From assembly GCA_022825135.1 (NCBI GenBank), contig JAJDYN010000002.1:1-64000 (forward strand): a stretch of DNA of 64,000 nucleotides. Direction: 5' to 3'. The notes under the pieces were generated by a model. That model was not told the DNA's origin. It was given only the letters and a program-made list of their open reading frames with translations, and ran no database searches. Shown piece by piece: positions 51,773-60,856 of the stretch. The translations under genes were made by a program, and so were the position numbers. The DNA is from Gemmatimonadota bacterium (GTDB lineage Bacteria; Gemmatimonadota; Gemmatimonadetes; Longimicrobiales; Gaopeijiaceae). Each line of letters begins with the position of its first letter. The first letter of the stretch is position 1.

Positions 51773-52975
51773 TCAGCCCCCTCGGACCACCGCCTTCGCC
51801 ATCGCAAACACCTCGTCCACGCCGAGCGCCTGCATGCACCAGAAGGCGCCGTTGCAGATGGGCCGGTTGCCGCAGGGCGCGCAGGGCTGGAGCTCCAGCG
51901 CGATGCGGGCCCGCGCGTGCGGCGCTTCGCGGTAGGGGATGTTCGATCCGAAGAGGAGCACGGAGGGCCGGCGGAACGCGACCGAGACGTGCGAAAGGCA
52001 GGTGTCCACCCCCAGAAAGAGTCCGGCGTGCCTCACCACGGCCGCCGCCTCGCCCAGCCGCGTGCGGCCGGTCAGGTCGATGATCGGGGCAGGCGAGCGA
52101 GGGGCGCCCGCGTTCTCGTCTCCCGCCCGCCTTTTCTGCGGCGCGTCGTCCTGAACCTGCTCTTCCGCGGGGGCGGCAATACGCCGCGCCGCCTTACGGT
52201 CCGCCGGCCCGCCCAGCAGCACCACCGGCAGGCCCAATTCCGCACGGATGCGCCCCGCCAGCGCGGCCCAGCGGTCCTCCAACCAGTGCTTCTGGGGCCG
52301 GGTGGTGAAGGGGGCGAGCGCCGCGTAACCTCGCTCAAGACCATGGTCGGCGATGAAGCGCGCCGCGAAGTCCTCTTCCCCGTCGCCGAGGACAAGGTGC
52401 GGCGTCAGCGTCTCGCTCGGGAGCCCGAGGGCGTCCGCGAAGTACGGGTACTGCAGGCTGGTGCTCCCGGGCGCGGTGCCGTGACGGGGCACGGTGCCGG
52501 TCATCAGCATCCGGCTGCCCTCCTTCGAGCCGAGCCCGATGCGCACGGGGGCGCCCGAGAGCCACGCCACCCATCCGCTGCGCAGGAGCCCCTGCAGATC
52601 GAGGGCGATATCGAATCCGGGCGCCCGAAGCCTCCTGCGCAGTTCCCGAAACGCACGCCAGAGCGCCCCCCAGCGTCCGGCCCGGATCATGCCCTTCCAC
52701 GCGGCGCGGTCCCAGACGATGATCTCGTCGAGACCCTCGTGATGTTCGATCATGCTCCGGGCGTGGGACTCCACCACCCAGGCCATATGCGCCTTCGGAT
52801 AGCGGCGTCTCAGAGCCTCGACCACGGGCGACGCCAGCAGCACATCGCCGCGCGCGCTCAGACGCACGAGAAGAATGGCCCGGACGGCATCCGGGAGCGC
52901 GAACCGCGAGGTTCGTTCGGGGCGCCGGGATGCTGGCTCGGGGCGCCGGGGTGTTTTGTCGATCGCCATGGCCAT
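51773..52975 (-). CDS. Glycosyltransferase family 9 (ADP-heptose:LPS heptosyltransferase-like)
   Basis: A 400-residue GT-B enzyme of LPS core assembly. ILLVRLSARGDVLLASPVVE is the family 9 opening, IALDLQGLLRSGWVAWLSGA a substrate block, and VVLLGGPADRKAARRIA plus GLFLGVDTCLSHVSVAFRRP form the donor site with the conserved aspartate. A cysteine cluster near the C-terminus (CAPCGNRPICNGAFWCM) may bind metal or form disulfides. The first ~30 residues are a proline/arginine-rich leader. Its presence supports an LPS-bearing cell. Confidence 0.82.
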   Translation of the reverse strand: MAMAIDKTPRRPEPASRRPERTSRFALPDAVRAILLVRLSARGDVLLASPVVEALRRRYPKAHMAWVVESHARSMIEHHEGLDEIIVWDRAAWKGMIRAGRWGALWRAFRELRRRLRAPGFDIALDLQGLLRSGWVAWLSGAPVRIGLGSKEGSRMLMTGTVPRHGTAPGSTSLQYPYFADALGLPSETLTPHLVLGDGEEDFAARFIADHGLERGYAALAPFTTRPQKHWLEDRWAALAGRIRAELGLPVVLLGGPADRKAARRIAAPAEEQVQDDAPQKRRAGDENAGAPRSPAPIIDLTGRTRLGEAAAVVRHAGLFLGVDTCLSHVSVAFRRPSVLLFGSNIPYREAPHARARIALELQPCAPCGNRPICNGAFWCMQALGVDEVFAMAKAVVRGG

Positions 52976-53009
52976 GGAGGACTACCTCCGAACGACCCGA
53001 TGGCACAAC

Positions 53010-56000
53010 TCACCGCCGTTCGTTCTCCGCGCCCGGTATCCCGCGGCTGAAGAGGACCTCGAACTCCCGGCCGGTGTCGGCGGCGACTCCTGGGACACGA
53101 GCTTGGACCGCCGTTTCCGGAACATCATCGAGGACGCCGCGTATCCGGCCTGTCACTGCATCGCGCAGGATGGTGACGGGGTTCTCGCTGTCACGGTCGA
53201 TGCTCGCAGAGCCTCCCGGCCCTTGCAGCGTCATGCTCGCCAACTCGTCGGGCCACGTCACCGGCAGGGCGAAGGAGAAGCCTGCGTGGTCGTCTTCGGT
53301 GTCGGTGAACTCCGACATGGCGAAGGACACCGAGAAGAGCGCGCCGCCGCCGGGATCCCGCCCCGTGAGCGACCAGGCGCCGTCGGACGATGGCCGGTTC
53401 GGCGGGGCGTCGATGAAGAAAGCCGGCCTGAGGTACGGGGTGCCGTCGCCATCCAGGCCGCCCCAAACGAGGAGGGCCCGGTTGGAAGAAGCCGGAGCAC
53501 GAGTATCGGCAGCCACAACGACGACGGAGTTGCTCTCCGTTTCCTGGCGGTATCGAAAGGCGTTCGTGAACTGGTAGTCGCTGGTCCACGTCGGCTCGCA
53601 GTAGGACATGAAATCCGGTCGACCGGGCGGGACCAATTCTCCGGTTCTGAAGTCGTAGCCCCAGGCGCCGATATTCCCTGATCCGTAGGGATAGTACCGG
53701 TCCGGTCCGCCGGCTCCGCCGCAAGGCGCGTGGTACAGATTGCGGTTGTGGCCGAATTCGTGCGCGATCGTTTCGGAATCGAGGACCGAGAAGCTCGACC
53801 AGCTTCCGATGTCATTCGCCACGCCGAGGAGACCCCCCGGCCCCGTGGGTCCGGCCATGACTCCCAGATAGTGGCCGCTTCCCCCCTCGGCGACCCGGAT
53901 CATCTCCGTAAGCCGCAGGATTTCGAAGCCGTCGTTCGTGGGGGAAGCGACGGGTGGGTGCGCCGTCACGTCCAGTTCGGCGACCGGCAGCAGCAGGCGT
54001 GTCCGTTCAAACAGTTCGTGCCCTTCCGGGTCGGCGGCCATGGCCGCGGTGGTCTCCACGATGGAGGAATCCGGATTCTCCTCCCAGATGAAGGGCACGA
54101 GCGTCACCTCGAACGCCGGCATCGCCCGCACGTCGACCGCCATCCGGCCCGTCGCGGGGATGCGCCTGGCCACGCCCAGTGCGGGGTCCAGCGTCCCCTC
54201 GGGGTCCGGTTCGATCACGACCTCCAGCCCCGGTTGAATGACCCACCCGGGGATCTCCGCGTTGACCGACCCGGACAGCGAACCCTCATCGATTGCCGCC
54301 GGGATGGGGTCTTGTCCGATCGGGATGTCCAGCTCGTACGCCACGGCCCCATCCCGGTAGAAGGTGGCTCGGACGGGCGGCATTGCCGTGCCGGTTGCCT
54401 GAGCCGCCGTGACGAATACCCGCAGCAGCGCCGGCTTGCCCGCGACCAGCGGCACCGGGAACTCACGTGACTGCACGGCCTGCGTGAGATAGGCGGTCGC
54501 GTCGCCGCGGTCGCAGAGCGCCACCCGTTGCCGCGTCACGCCCTCGAGCCAATCGACGAACTCCGGGTCCACAGGCGCGCATAGTTCCGTCCCCGTCGTA
54601 TGCAGGTCCTCGAGGTGCTCCAGCGCCGTCAAGTCCATGGGAAGGGCACCGGCCAGCCCGACGTTATCCGCAAGGCCCAGACTCGTCAGGCCCGTGAACT
54701 CGACCAACCCCGCCGGGAGCGAGCCGCTCAGGTGGTTGGACGAGAGATCCAGGAACTCGAGAGCCGCAAAGCGCCCGGCGCGCGATCCCCTGTTCGTCGA
54801 CCGGCTCCCGCTGGAAGCCCTGCCGGCCCACAAAGTACCCAGCGTCTTCGATTCCCGAGACGCGAACGTCATCTGGTGCCCGTCAGAATCCAGTCGCCAG
54901 GGATGGCCCGGTTCGGTCAGGTTCCGGCGGGGGAACTGTGACTCGGCGGCATCGCGGGGGAGCCGTTCCCCACCGGCGACCCCGGCGACTCCTGCCGGAA
55001 TGTCGGTCAGACGATTCCCGTCCAGCTCCAGCTGGCTGAGGTTGGGCAGTCCGCCCAGCGCCCGCGGGAAGGACTCAAACTCGTTGGACGAGAGATCCAG
55101 GACCTCCAGGCTGGGATAGGCGTCGGGTCCCAGCGGTAAATCGGTCAGCTGGTTCCCCCAGAGACTAAGAAGCAACAGGTTGCCCAATTCGCTCAACTCC
55201 GGCGAGACGGACGTCAGCTCGTTTGATGCAAGCCACAGAAACTCAAGACTATCCAACCGGGCCAATTCCCTCGGGACGGATGTCAGCCGGTTCTCGTCCA
55301 GATCCATCTCCTGCAGGTTGGCCAAGCTGCCCAACTCCGGCGGTACGGATGTCAGACGGTTGAAGTTGAGACTCAGCGCTCGCAGACCGTCCAATTCGCC
55401 CAACTCCGGCGGTACGGACGTCAACTCGTTGCCGTCGAGGTAGAACTCTTCCAAGCTGGCCAGCCTGCCCAACCTTGCCGGGATCGGCCCGGAAAGCCGG
55501 TTTCCCGCAAGGACGACGAGTTGGGCCTTGGCCAGGTCGCCCAGCGCCGACGGGATCGAACCCGTCAATTCGTTCCTGAAGAGGATCAGTGTTTCCAACT
55601 CGGCCAACCCGCCCAGAGCCGCGGGAATGGCACCGGACAATTCGTTCCACCGAAGGTCGAGTGCGACGACGCGCCCGTCGGCATCCGTGCTCACTCCTGA
55701 CCATTCCCCGAGCGGCGCAACCGTAAGCCAGTTCTCGCTGTCATCCCAGTCTGGGCCGCCGGTTCCCTCATAGAGCTCGACGAGGATGTCCCGGTCGGTC
55801 AGCGGGGGACACTGTACTCCCGTGCCTTCGTGTTGCGGAATGGAGGTCAGCCACTCCCGGAACCACGCTTCTGCCGGGGCACACATCTGCGTGTTGGCGT
55901 AGTACAGTTCCCGGAGCGGCGTCTGCGGGAGGGACGGCGGCAAACGGCCCGTCAGAGCGTTGTCTCCCACCTGCAGCTTCGTTAAGCCCGCCAGCGCTCC

Positions 56001-57278
56001 AAGTCGTGTGGTCAGGCCGCCCGAGAGGCCGTTGCCCGCCAGGTCCACGGTGGACACGAGGCCCAATGAGTCGACGTCCACCCCGTACCACTCGCCGAGA
56101 GGCCCGTCTCCAAGCCACCCCTCGGCGTTCGTCCAGCTTCCCCCGCCCGCCGCTTCGTACAGTGCCCGCAGCACCTCCCGGTCCGGGCAGATCGGACCAT
56201 CCCGATCTTCAAGCGCCTCATACCACGCGACCAGATCCTCCGGAAGGCAGAGGCCTGCGTTTCCCTCGAATCCGAACGATGTCAATCGCGAGAGTTGTCT
56301 GAAACTCAACGGCACCGTGCCGGACAAACCGTTCGAACGGAGATACAGGAACCTGAGGTTGGCCAGGCCGCCCAGTTCCGTCGGGATGGACCCCGACAAA
56401 CCGTTATCGCTGAGATACAGGCCCCCGAGGTTGGTCAAGCCGCCCAGTTGCGCCGGGATGGAACCCGACAGCTCGTTGTCGTTGAGGTCCAGGATCGAGA
56501 GGTTGACCAGCCCGCCCAGCTCCGAGGGGATGGGGCCTGACAGATGGTTGCCCCCCAATTGCAGGTATGTGAGGTTGGTCAATCCACCGAGTTCGGCAGG
56601 GATCGGACCAGAGAGTTCGTTGTACTCGAGATCCAGGTCTCGGCGGTTATCGAGTCCGCTCAGTTCCTCGGGGATGGGACCCGACAGCTCGTTGCGGCCG
56701 AGGCTCAGGCGTTCGAGCTTGGTCAAGCTGCCCAATACGGTCGGGATGGGCCCGACAAGCTTGTTGATCCCGAGACTCAATTCTCGGAGGCCAGCTAATC
56801 GGCTCAGTTCTTCCGGGATAGGACCCGACAGCTCGTTGACCCCCAGATCCAGATGTTCGAGGTGGACCAGGCCGGCCAGTTCCGCGATGATCGAACCAGC
56901 AAGGCCGTGGCCTACATAGTGGTTCTCCTCGAAATCCCATCTTCCGGCCAGCCGCAACGCGGTCACGCGGCCGGCGGCGTCCGTGTCCACTCCATACCAC
57001 TGCCCCAGGGGCGCTTCCGTCAGCCAGTTCTCGGAGTTGACCCAGTTCGGGCCGTCCGTAGCCTGGTAGAAGGCAATGAGAATGTCCCGGTCGCTCGTTG
57101 CTTTCGCCGACACCAACGCGTTGTTCTCGGAAGCGGCCACGAAGGTGGCCGGCGGATCGACCACCGACTCGTCGGCGCACGCGGCAAGGAGCGCAATCGT
57201 CAGCGCGACCGTCTGCCCTGGTGCGTGTGTCCGGGCAATCCCGGCTGCTCGGCTGCTCAGGCCGCATTGGCTTCTCAT
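53010..57278 (-). CDS. Leucine-rich-repeat metzincin-like surface lipoprotein
   Basis: A 1422-residue exported protein. ATG 57278 (GGAG upstream) is chosen over TTG 57296; the signal ends in a lipobox (TIALLAAC). Residues about 40-840 are plant-type LRRs in two styles, LSGPIPxELGGLxNLxxLxL and LTSVPPELGxLxxL, split by 'RDILVELYEGTGGPDW' caps seen several times. At about 1173 stands HEFGHNRNLYH, the HExxHxxxxxH zinc site of metzincins, with Met-turn FMSYCEPTW. A non-LRR stretch at residues about 763-836 interrupts the second LRR block. It overlaps the end of the Ig-like gene. A surface protease with an LRR recognition part is inferred. Confidence 0.75.
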   Translation of the reverse strand: MRSQCGLSSRAAGIARTHAPGQTVALTIALLAACADESVVDPPATFVAASENNALVSAKATSDRDILIAFYQATDGPNWVNSENWLTEAPLGQWYGVDTDAAGRVTALRLAGRWDFEENHYVGHGLAGSIIAELAGLVHLEHLDLGVNELSGPIPEELSRLAGLRELSLGINKLVGPIPTVLGSLTKLERLSLGRNELSGPIPEELSGLDNRRDLDLEYNELSGPIPAELGGLTNLTYLQLGGNHLSGPIPSELGGLVNLSILDLNDNELSGSIPAQLGGLTNLGGLYLSDNGLSGSIPTELGGLANLRFLYLRSNGLSGTVPLSFRQLSRLTSFGFEGNAGLCLPEDLVAWYEALEDRDGPICPDREVLRALYEAAGGGSWTNAEGWLGDGPLGEWYGVDVDSLGLVSTVDLAGNGLSGGLTTRLGALAGLTKLQVGDNALTGRLPPSLPQTPLRELYYANTQMCAPAEAWFREWLTSIPQHEGTGVQCPPLTDRDILVELYEGTGGPDWDDSENWLTVAPLGEWSGVSTDADGRVVALDLRWNELSGAIPAALGGLAELETLILFRNELTGSIPSALGDLAKAQLVVLAGNRLSGPIPARLGRLASLEEFYLDGNELTSVPPELGELDGLRALSLNFNRLTSVPPELGSLANLQEMDLDENRLTSVPRELARLDSLEFLWLASNELTSVSPELSELGNLLLLSLWGNQLTDLPLGPDAYPSLEVLDLSSNEFESFPRALGGLPNLSQLELDGNRLTDIPAGVAGVAGGERLPRDAAESQFPRRNLTEPGHPWRLDSDGHQMTFASRESKTLGTLWAGRASSGSRSTNRGSRAGRFAALEFLDLSSNHLSGSLPAGLVEFTGLTSLGLADNVGLAGALPMDLTALEHLEDLHTTGTELCAPVDPEFVDWLEGVTRQRVALCDRGDATAYLTQAVQSREFPVPLVAGKPALLRVFVTAAQATGTAMPPVRATFYRDGAVAYELDIPIGQDPIPAAIDEGSLSGSVNAEIPGWVIQPGLEVVIEPDPEGTLDPALGVARRIPATGRMAVDVRAMPAFEVTLVPFIWEENPDSSIVETTAAMAADPEGHELFERTRLLLPVAELDVTAHPPVASPTNDGFEILRLTEMIRVAEGGSGHYLGVMAGPTGPGGLLGVANDIGSWSSFSVLDSETIAHEFGHNRNLYHAPCGGAGGPDRYYPYGSGNIGAWGYDFRTGELVPPGRPDFMSYCEPTWTSDYQFTNAFRYRQETESNSVVVVAADTRAPASSNRALLVWGGLDGDGTPYLRPAFFIDAPPNRPSSDGAWSLTGRDPGGGALFSVSFAMSEFTDTEDDHAGFSFALPVTWPDELASMTLQGPGGSASIDRDSENPVTILRDAVTGRIRGVLDDVPETAVQARVPGVAADTGREFEVLFSRGIPGAENERR

Positions 57279-57292
57279 TCGCTTCTCCAGTC

Positions 57293-58396
57293 TCAACCCG
57301 CGTTTCCTTGCAGAGGCAGCGAAGCGCTCGATGGCGCGGGTGAGACGGCCCGGACCCGGACGGACGGTCCTCTCTCGACTGCCCCGGACGCCCCGGCGAC
57401 CGTCAGCCGAGCACCCGGCGAACAGTTGTTACGCGCGTCGGACTCATCCGCCAGCGGATCGACGCACATGCCGATGTAGATCGTTCCGGGTGCGCTCTTC
57501 GGGTCGACCGAGATGGTAAGGTCGAAGGCGTGTTCCCGGGATGGGGCCAGCGACGATAGAGAATAGGACCGGAGCTCGGTGTCCCGCGTGCTTATGGTGG
57601 GGTTCTGCGACCTCATCGCCCGGATCGTGGTCGCGCCGGAAGCAACGGTGCCCTTGTTGCGAATATGGAATGTGAACGTCACCGCATCGCCAGGCGTCCC
57701 CGTGGCAGAGCCGGGCGACACGCCCACGAACGCCAGGTCCGGTCCCGGGGACACGACGGTCAGGTCTGCATGTCCGCTCACCCCTGACGACGTGGCCGTC
57801 ACCACCACCTGGCCCGGGTTGGCCGCCGTCACCAGGCCCGAGGCGTCGACCGTCGCGACCTGCGTGTCGCTGGACGCCCACCCGAGCTCCGCGCCCTCCA
57901 CCGCGTGGCCGTTCGCGTCGAGCGCCTCGGCCGAGAGCCGCACCGTGTCTCCGAACGCCACCAGCGTGTCGGCGGCCGGCGTCACCGCTACCGCTCCGAC
58001 CTCCTGCGCCACCGTCACCGTCGCGGTCCCGGACACGCTCCCCGCGGTGGCGGTGATCGTCGCGGTCCCGTTGCCCGCGGCCGTCACCAGGCCCGAGGCG
58101 TCGACCGTCGCGACCGAGGCATCGCTGCTCGTCCACGACACCGGCGTCCCGATCATTGCCTGCTCATTCTGGTCCAGCACCTGTGCCGCCAACTGCACCG
58201 TGGCGCCCAAGGCGGTGAGCTGGGCGGTCCCGGGTGTGACCGTCGCCGTCGTCGGACGCGGAGGGTCAGGAGGTGGGGGTATGGGCTCGGTTGCTCCGTC
58301 CCCGCACCCCGAGGCCGAGATCATCCCCGCCAGCACGACCGCCGCAATGAGGGATGTCCCTGCCGACCAGGCCCGGCAAGGTCGGCCGCGCGCCAT
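57293..58396 (-). CDS. Ig-like (BIG2) repeat lipoprotein with CARDB-like domain
   Basis: A 367-residue exported protein. The signal carries a lipobox (AGMISASGC). Two BIG2 domains follow (residues about 45-130 and 132-215), each containing 'SVATVDASGLVTAA' or 'QVATVDASGLVTAA', with a nearly identical stretch of more than 30 bases in both. A CARDB-like domain follows (DLAFVGVSPGSATGTPGDAV, GTIYIGMCVDPLADESDARN). Its end overlaps the start region of the LRR metzincin, so both surface proteins are one transcription unit. Role: adhesive or structural, inferred. Confidence 0.7.
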   Translation of the reverse strand: MARGRPCRAWSAGTSLIAAVVLAGMISASGCGDGATEPIPPPPDPPRPTTATVTPGTAQLTALGATVQLAAQVLDQNEQAMIGTPVSWTSSDASVATVDASGLVTAAGNGTATITATAGSVSGTATVTVAQEVGAVAVTPAADTLVAFGDTVRLSAEALDANGHAVEGAELGWASSDTQVATVDASGLVTAANPGQVVVTATSSGVSGHADLTVVSPGPDLAFVGVSPGSATGTPGDAVTFTFHIRNKGTVASGATTIRAMRSQNPTISTRDTELRSYSLSSLAPSREHAFDLTISVDPKSAPGTIYIGMCVDPLADESDARNNCSPGARLTVAGASGAVERGPSVRVRAVSPAPSSASLPLQGNAG

Positions 58397-58409
58397 CAGG
58401 GTATGTCCA

Positions 58410-58737
58410 TCAGGGCATGTCCTCGTCGAGGAAGGAGAGCCTCCCGCTCCCGTTGGACATAGGCGTGAAGGTCAGGTCGGAGATGCTGCCGGTACCGTAG
58501 ACATCACAGCTTTCTCTCTCCCCATACGTAGCCCCGAGCACCCATTCCCCGTCTCTGCCGGTAACGCGGCCCGCCTCCACAGCGACGCTGAACGTCTCAA
58601 CAGCCGAGATGCTGCCCGGATCCGTGGCGGTGATTCGGATTGTCGGGGCTCCCTCCGCAACTCCGATCACCGTGACCGTGCTACCGGAGACGCTTGGCGT
58701 CGCAATGCCGGTGCTCGACGAACTGACCGGTGTCAGT
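58410..58737 (-). pseudogene. 5'-truncated Ig-like domain fragment
   Basis: The frame reads SSSSTGIATPSVSGSTVTVI, then GVAEGAPTIRITATDPGSIS and AVETFSVAVEAG, the tail of a BIG/cadherin-like domain. A TGA directly before it at about 58738, and the lack of any start or signal, show that the front is missing. It lies 13 bases before the intact Ig-like gene on the same strand, so it is probably a leftover from recombination between repeat-rich surface genes. Confidence 0.6.
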
Positions 58738-59216
58738 CAGGGAATCGCCGTCCGGCGACGGCCCTATGAAGCCAAACACCCGCGCGAGCTTCATCCGAAG
58801 CGCTCTTCCATGGCTCTACAAAGACCAGGGTGCCTCGCGGACAACCTCGCATCGCGTCCCCTTGTCAAGCCCCGTCTGAGACGAGTTCCGATTCGCGATG
58901 AACACGTCACAATCTGTCCATTAAAAGCGGCGGAAACGCGATATCGAATATCGAACGAGAGCCATCATGGTGACTGCAGCAAGAATGCGCAAGGTTCGCG
59001 GCCGGGCTGCGAGCGTCGGCGCACGGCGCGCTGATGCCCAGCCTCGGCGTGCACGACTGGACCCCCGTTGGGACGGTCGCCCCGCGGCCGCACTTGGAAG
59101 CGGGAGGTCGAGGCGCCGGGAACGGGGTGTCCGGACTGAGGGCGGCCCTCGCAGGTTCATGAACCGATGCTTAGCTTCCCGCCAATCAACACAGCTCTTC
59201 CCGCTGTAGTGGGACG
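58738..59216. other. Gene-free region
   Basis: Nothing convincing is coded in these ~480 bases. A lower-GC patch near 58900-58960 (AAAAGCGGCGGAAACG, then ATATCGAATATCGAACG) may hold a promoter for kdtA, and short basic frames are present without ribosome-binding sites. Confidence 0.35.
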
Positions 59217-60815
59217 ATGGAGATGCTCCGCTACGACCTCTTCTACCTGATGGCCGCGCTGCTGGCCAGCCCGGTCGTGGCGGCTCGCCTCGCGAGAGGG
59301 AAGTGGAGGACGGACTGGAGGGGCCGGTTCGGACATGTGGGCGCCCCGGACGTACAGGCTTTGCCCACGGACGACGCGCCTCGGCGGCCTGTGCACTCGG
59401 CCGGCCGGTCTGCTGGCCACACGGCGGGCGAGGTGAGCGCCGCTCCCGCCCGCCTCCAACCCCCGACCGTCCTGGTCCACGGCGTCAGCGTGGGTGAGGT
59501 TGCCGCGACCCGGCAGCTGGTCGACCTCCTGGCCGCCCGCGCCCGGGTGGTCGTGAGCAGCACCACCGACACCGGTATCGCGCGCGCGCGATTGCTTTAC
59601 GGAAACCGTCACGCGGTGGTCCGCTACCCCCTCGACCTCTCCTGGATGGTGCGCCGGTACCTGGACGCCGTGCGCCCGGACGTGGTGGCCCTCACCGAGC
59701 TGGAAGTGTGGCCCAACTTCGTAACCGAGTGCACCAGGCGGGGCATCCCCGTCTGCGTGGTGAACGGCCGGATGAGCGCCTCCAGTTATCGCGGCTACCG
59801 GCGCGCGCGGCGGTGGGTGCAGCCCCTGTTCCGCCAGCTCGCGGCGGTGGCCGCCCAGAACGAAGCGTACGCCCGCCGCTTCGCCGACCTGGGTGTCCCC
59901 CGCAACCGGGTACGGGTCACCGATACGATGAAATGGGACACCTCGGGCCAACCTCGCACGGACCCGCCCACGACCGCCGCCGCCACCGCCCCTCCCGCGG
60001 CCGAAGCGCACGCCACCGAGCTTCCCAGGGCCGAAGCGCTCCCCACCGAATCCGCCGCCTCGACCCCTCCGGCGGCCGAGGCGCTCGCGGCCACCCTCGG
60101 CCTCGACAGGTCCCGGCCTCTCATCGTCGCCGGTTCGACCGGCCCGGGCGAAGAGAAGGAGCTGATCGCCACCCGCCCCCCGGCCGCCCAGCTGCTCCTG
60201 GTGCCCCGAAAGCCCGAGCGGTTCGACACCGTCGCCGCCCTCGACCCCGCCATCCGCCGGCGAAGTCGCGCCCGGAGCGGCAGCCGCGACCCGGAAGGCA
60301 TCGCCACCGTCAACGAAGCCGTCCCGCCTCTGTCCGGCCACAGTGCCAGCCGCGCCAACAAAGCCGCCCCGCCTCCGTCTGGCCAAATCGCCGACCGCGC
60401 CCACCCCCTCGACCTCTTCCTCCTCGACACCATGGGCGAGCTGGAACTGGCATATGCCCTGGCGGATGTCGCCATCGTGGGCCGGAGCTTCGCGCCCATG
60501 GGCGGGTCGGATCCCATTCCCCCGGTCGCCGCCGGGTGCGCGACCATCATAGGTCCCCACCACGAGAATTTCGCCGACGTCGTCTCGGCGCTGCGCGAGG
60601 GCGGCGGCATCACCGTAACCTCGGCCCCGAAAGAGGCCATGGAAGCGGCGGCCCTTCTTCTGCAAGACGTGGATGCCCGCCGCCAAATGGCCCGGCGGGG
60701 CCGGCGCGTCATCAGGAGACGCCGCGGGGCCTCGGCACGCAGCGCGGAGCTGGTGTTGGGACTGCTTGGAGAGCGAACCCGAACAAATACCGAATACCGG
60801 GGTACAAGGACGTAA
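59217..60815 (+). CDS. kdtA: 3-deoxy-D-manno-octulosonic acid (Kdo) transferase
   Basis: A 532-residue membrane-bound GT-B enzyme adding Kdo to lipid A. A hydrophobic start (DLFYLMAALLASPVVAARL) anchors it. The catalytic region is VLVHGVSVGEVAATRQLV, then TDTGIARARLLYGN, YPLDLSWMVRRYLDAVRPDV, LTELEVWPNFVTEC and LDTMGELELAYALADVAIVG. It is about 100 residues longer than usual because of two Ala/Pro-rich insertions (residues about 245-290 and 345-400) inside the second domain; the second holds a doubled PPxSGHxA-like unit. All catalytic blocks persist, so it may still work. Confidence 0.88.
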   Translation: MEMLRYDLFYLMAALLASPVVAARLARGKWRTDWRGRFGHVGAPDVQALPTDDAPRRPVHSAGRSAGHTAGEVSAAPARLQPPTVLVHGVSVGEVAATRQLVDLLAARARVVVSSTTDTGIARARLLYGNRHAVVRYPLDLSWMVRRYLDAVRPDVVALTELEVWPNFVTECTRRGIPVCVVNGRMSASSYRGYRRARRWVQPLFRQLAAVAAQNEAYARRFADLGVPRNRVRVTDTMKWDTSGQPRTDPPTTAAATAPPAAEAHATELPRAEALPTESAASTPPAAEALAATLGLDRSRPLIVAGSTGPGEEKELIATRPPAAQLLLVPRKPERFDTVAALDPAIRRRSRARSGSRDPEGIATVNEAVPPLSGHSASRANKAAPPPSGQIADRAHPLDLFLLDTMGELELAYALADVAIVGRSFAPMGGSDPIPPVAAGCATIIGPHHENFADVVSALREGGGITVTSAPKEAMEAAALLLQDVDARRQMARRGRRVIRRRRGASARSAELVLGLLGERTRTNTEYRGTRT

Positions 60816-60856
60816 GCCCACAGCCATTCGTCCCCGAAGCTCCGGATCCTGCGCCA

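Noticed and set aside
48095..53050. A very long open frame antisense to dnaE and the glycosyltransferase gene
   Set aside because: It mirrors the coding strand of recognised genes; long antisense frames are expected in GC-rich genes, and its His/Arg/Pro-rich translation resembles no protein.
58967..59209. 80-codon Arg-rich frame before kdtA
   Set aside because: Composition is that of non-coding GC-rich DNA, and there is no ribosome-binding site or family.
59708..60856. Long N-terminal extension of the HNH nuclease inside kdtA
   Set aside because: It is an off-frame reading of kdtA; ATG 60857 starts a typical leader for DUF222-HNH proteins.
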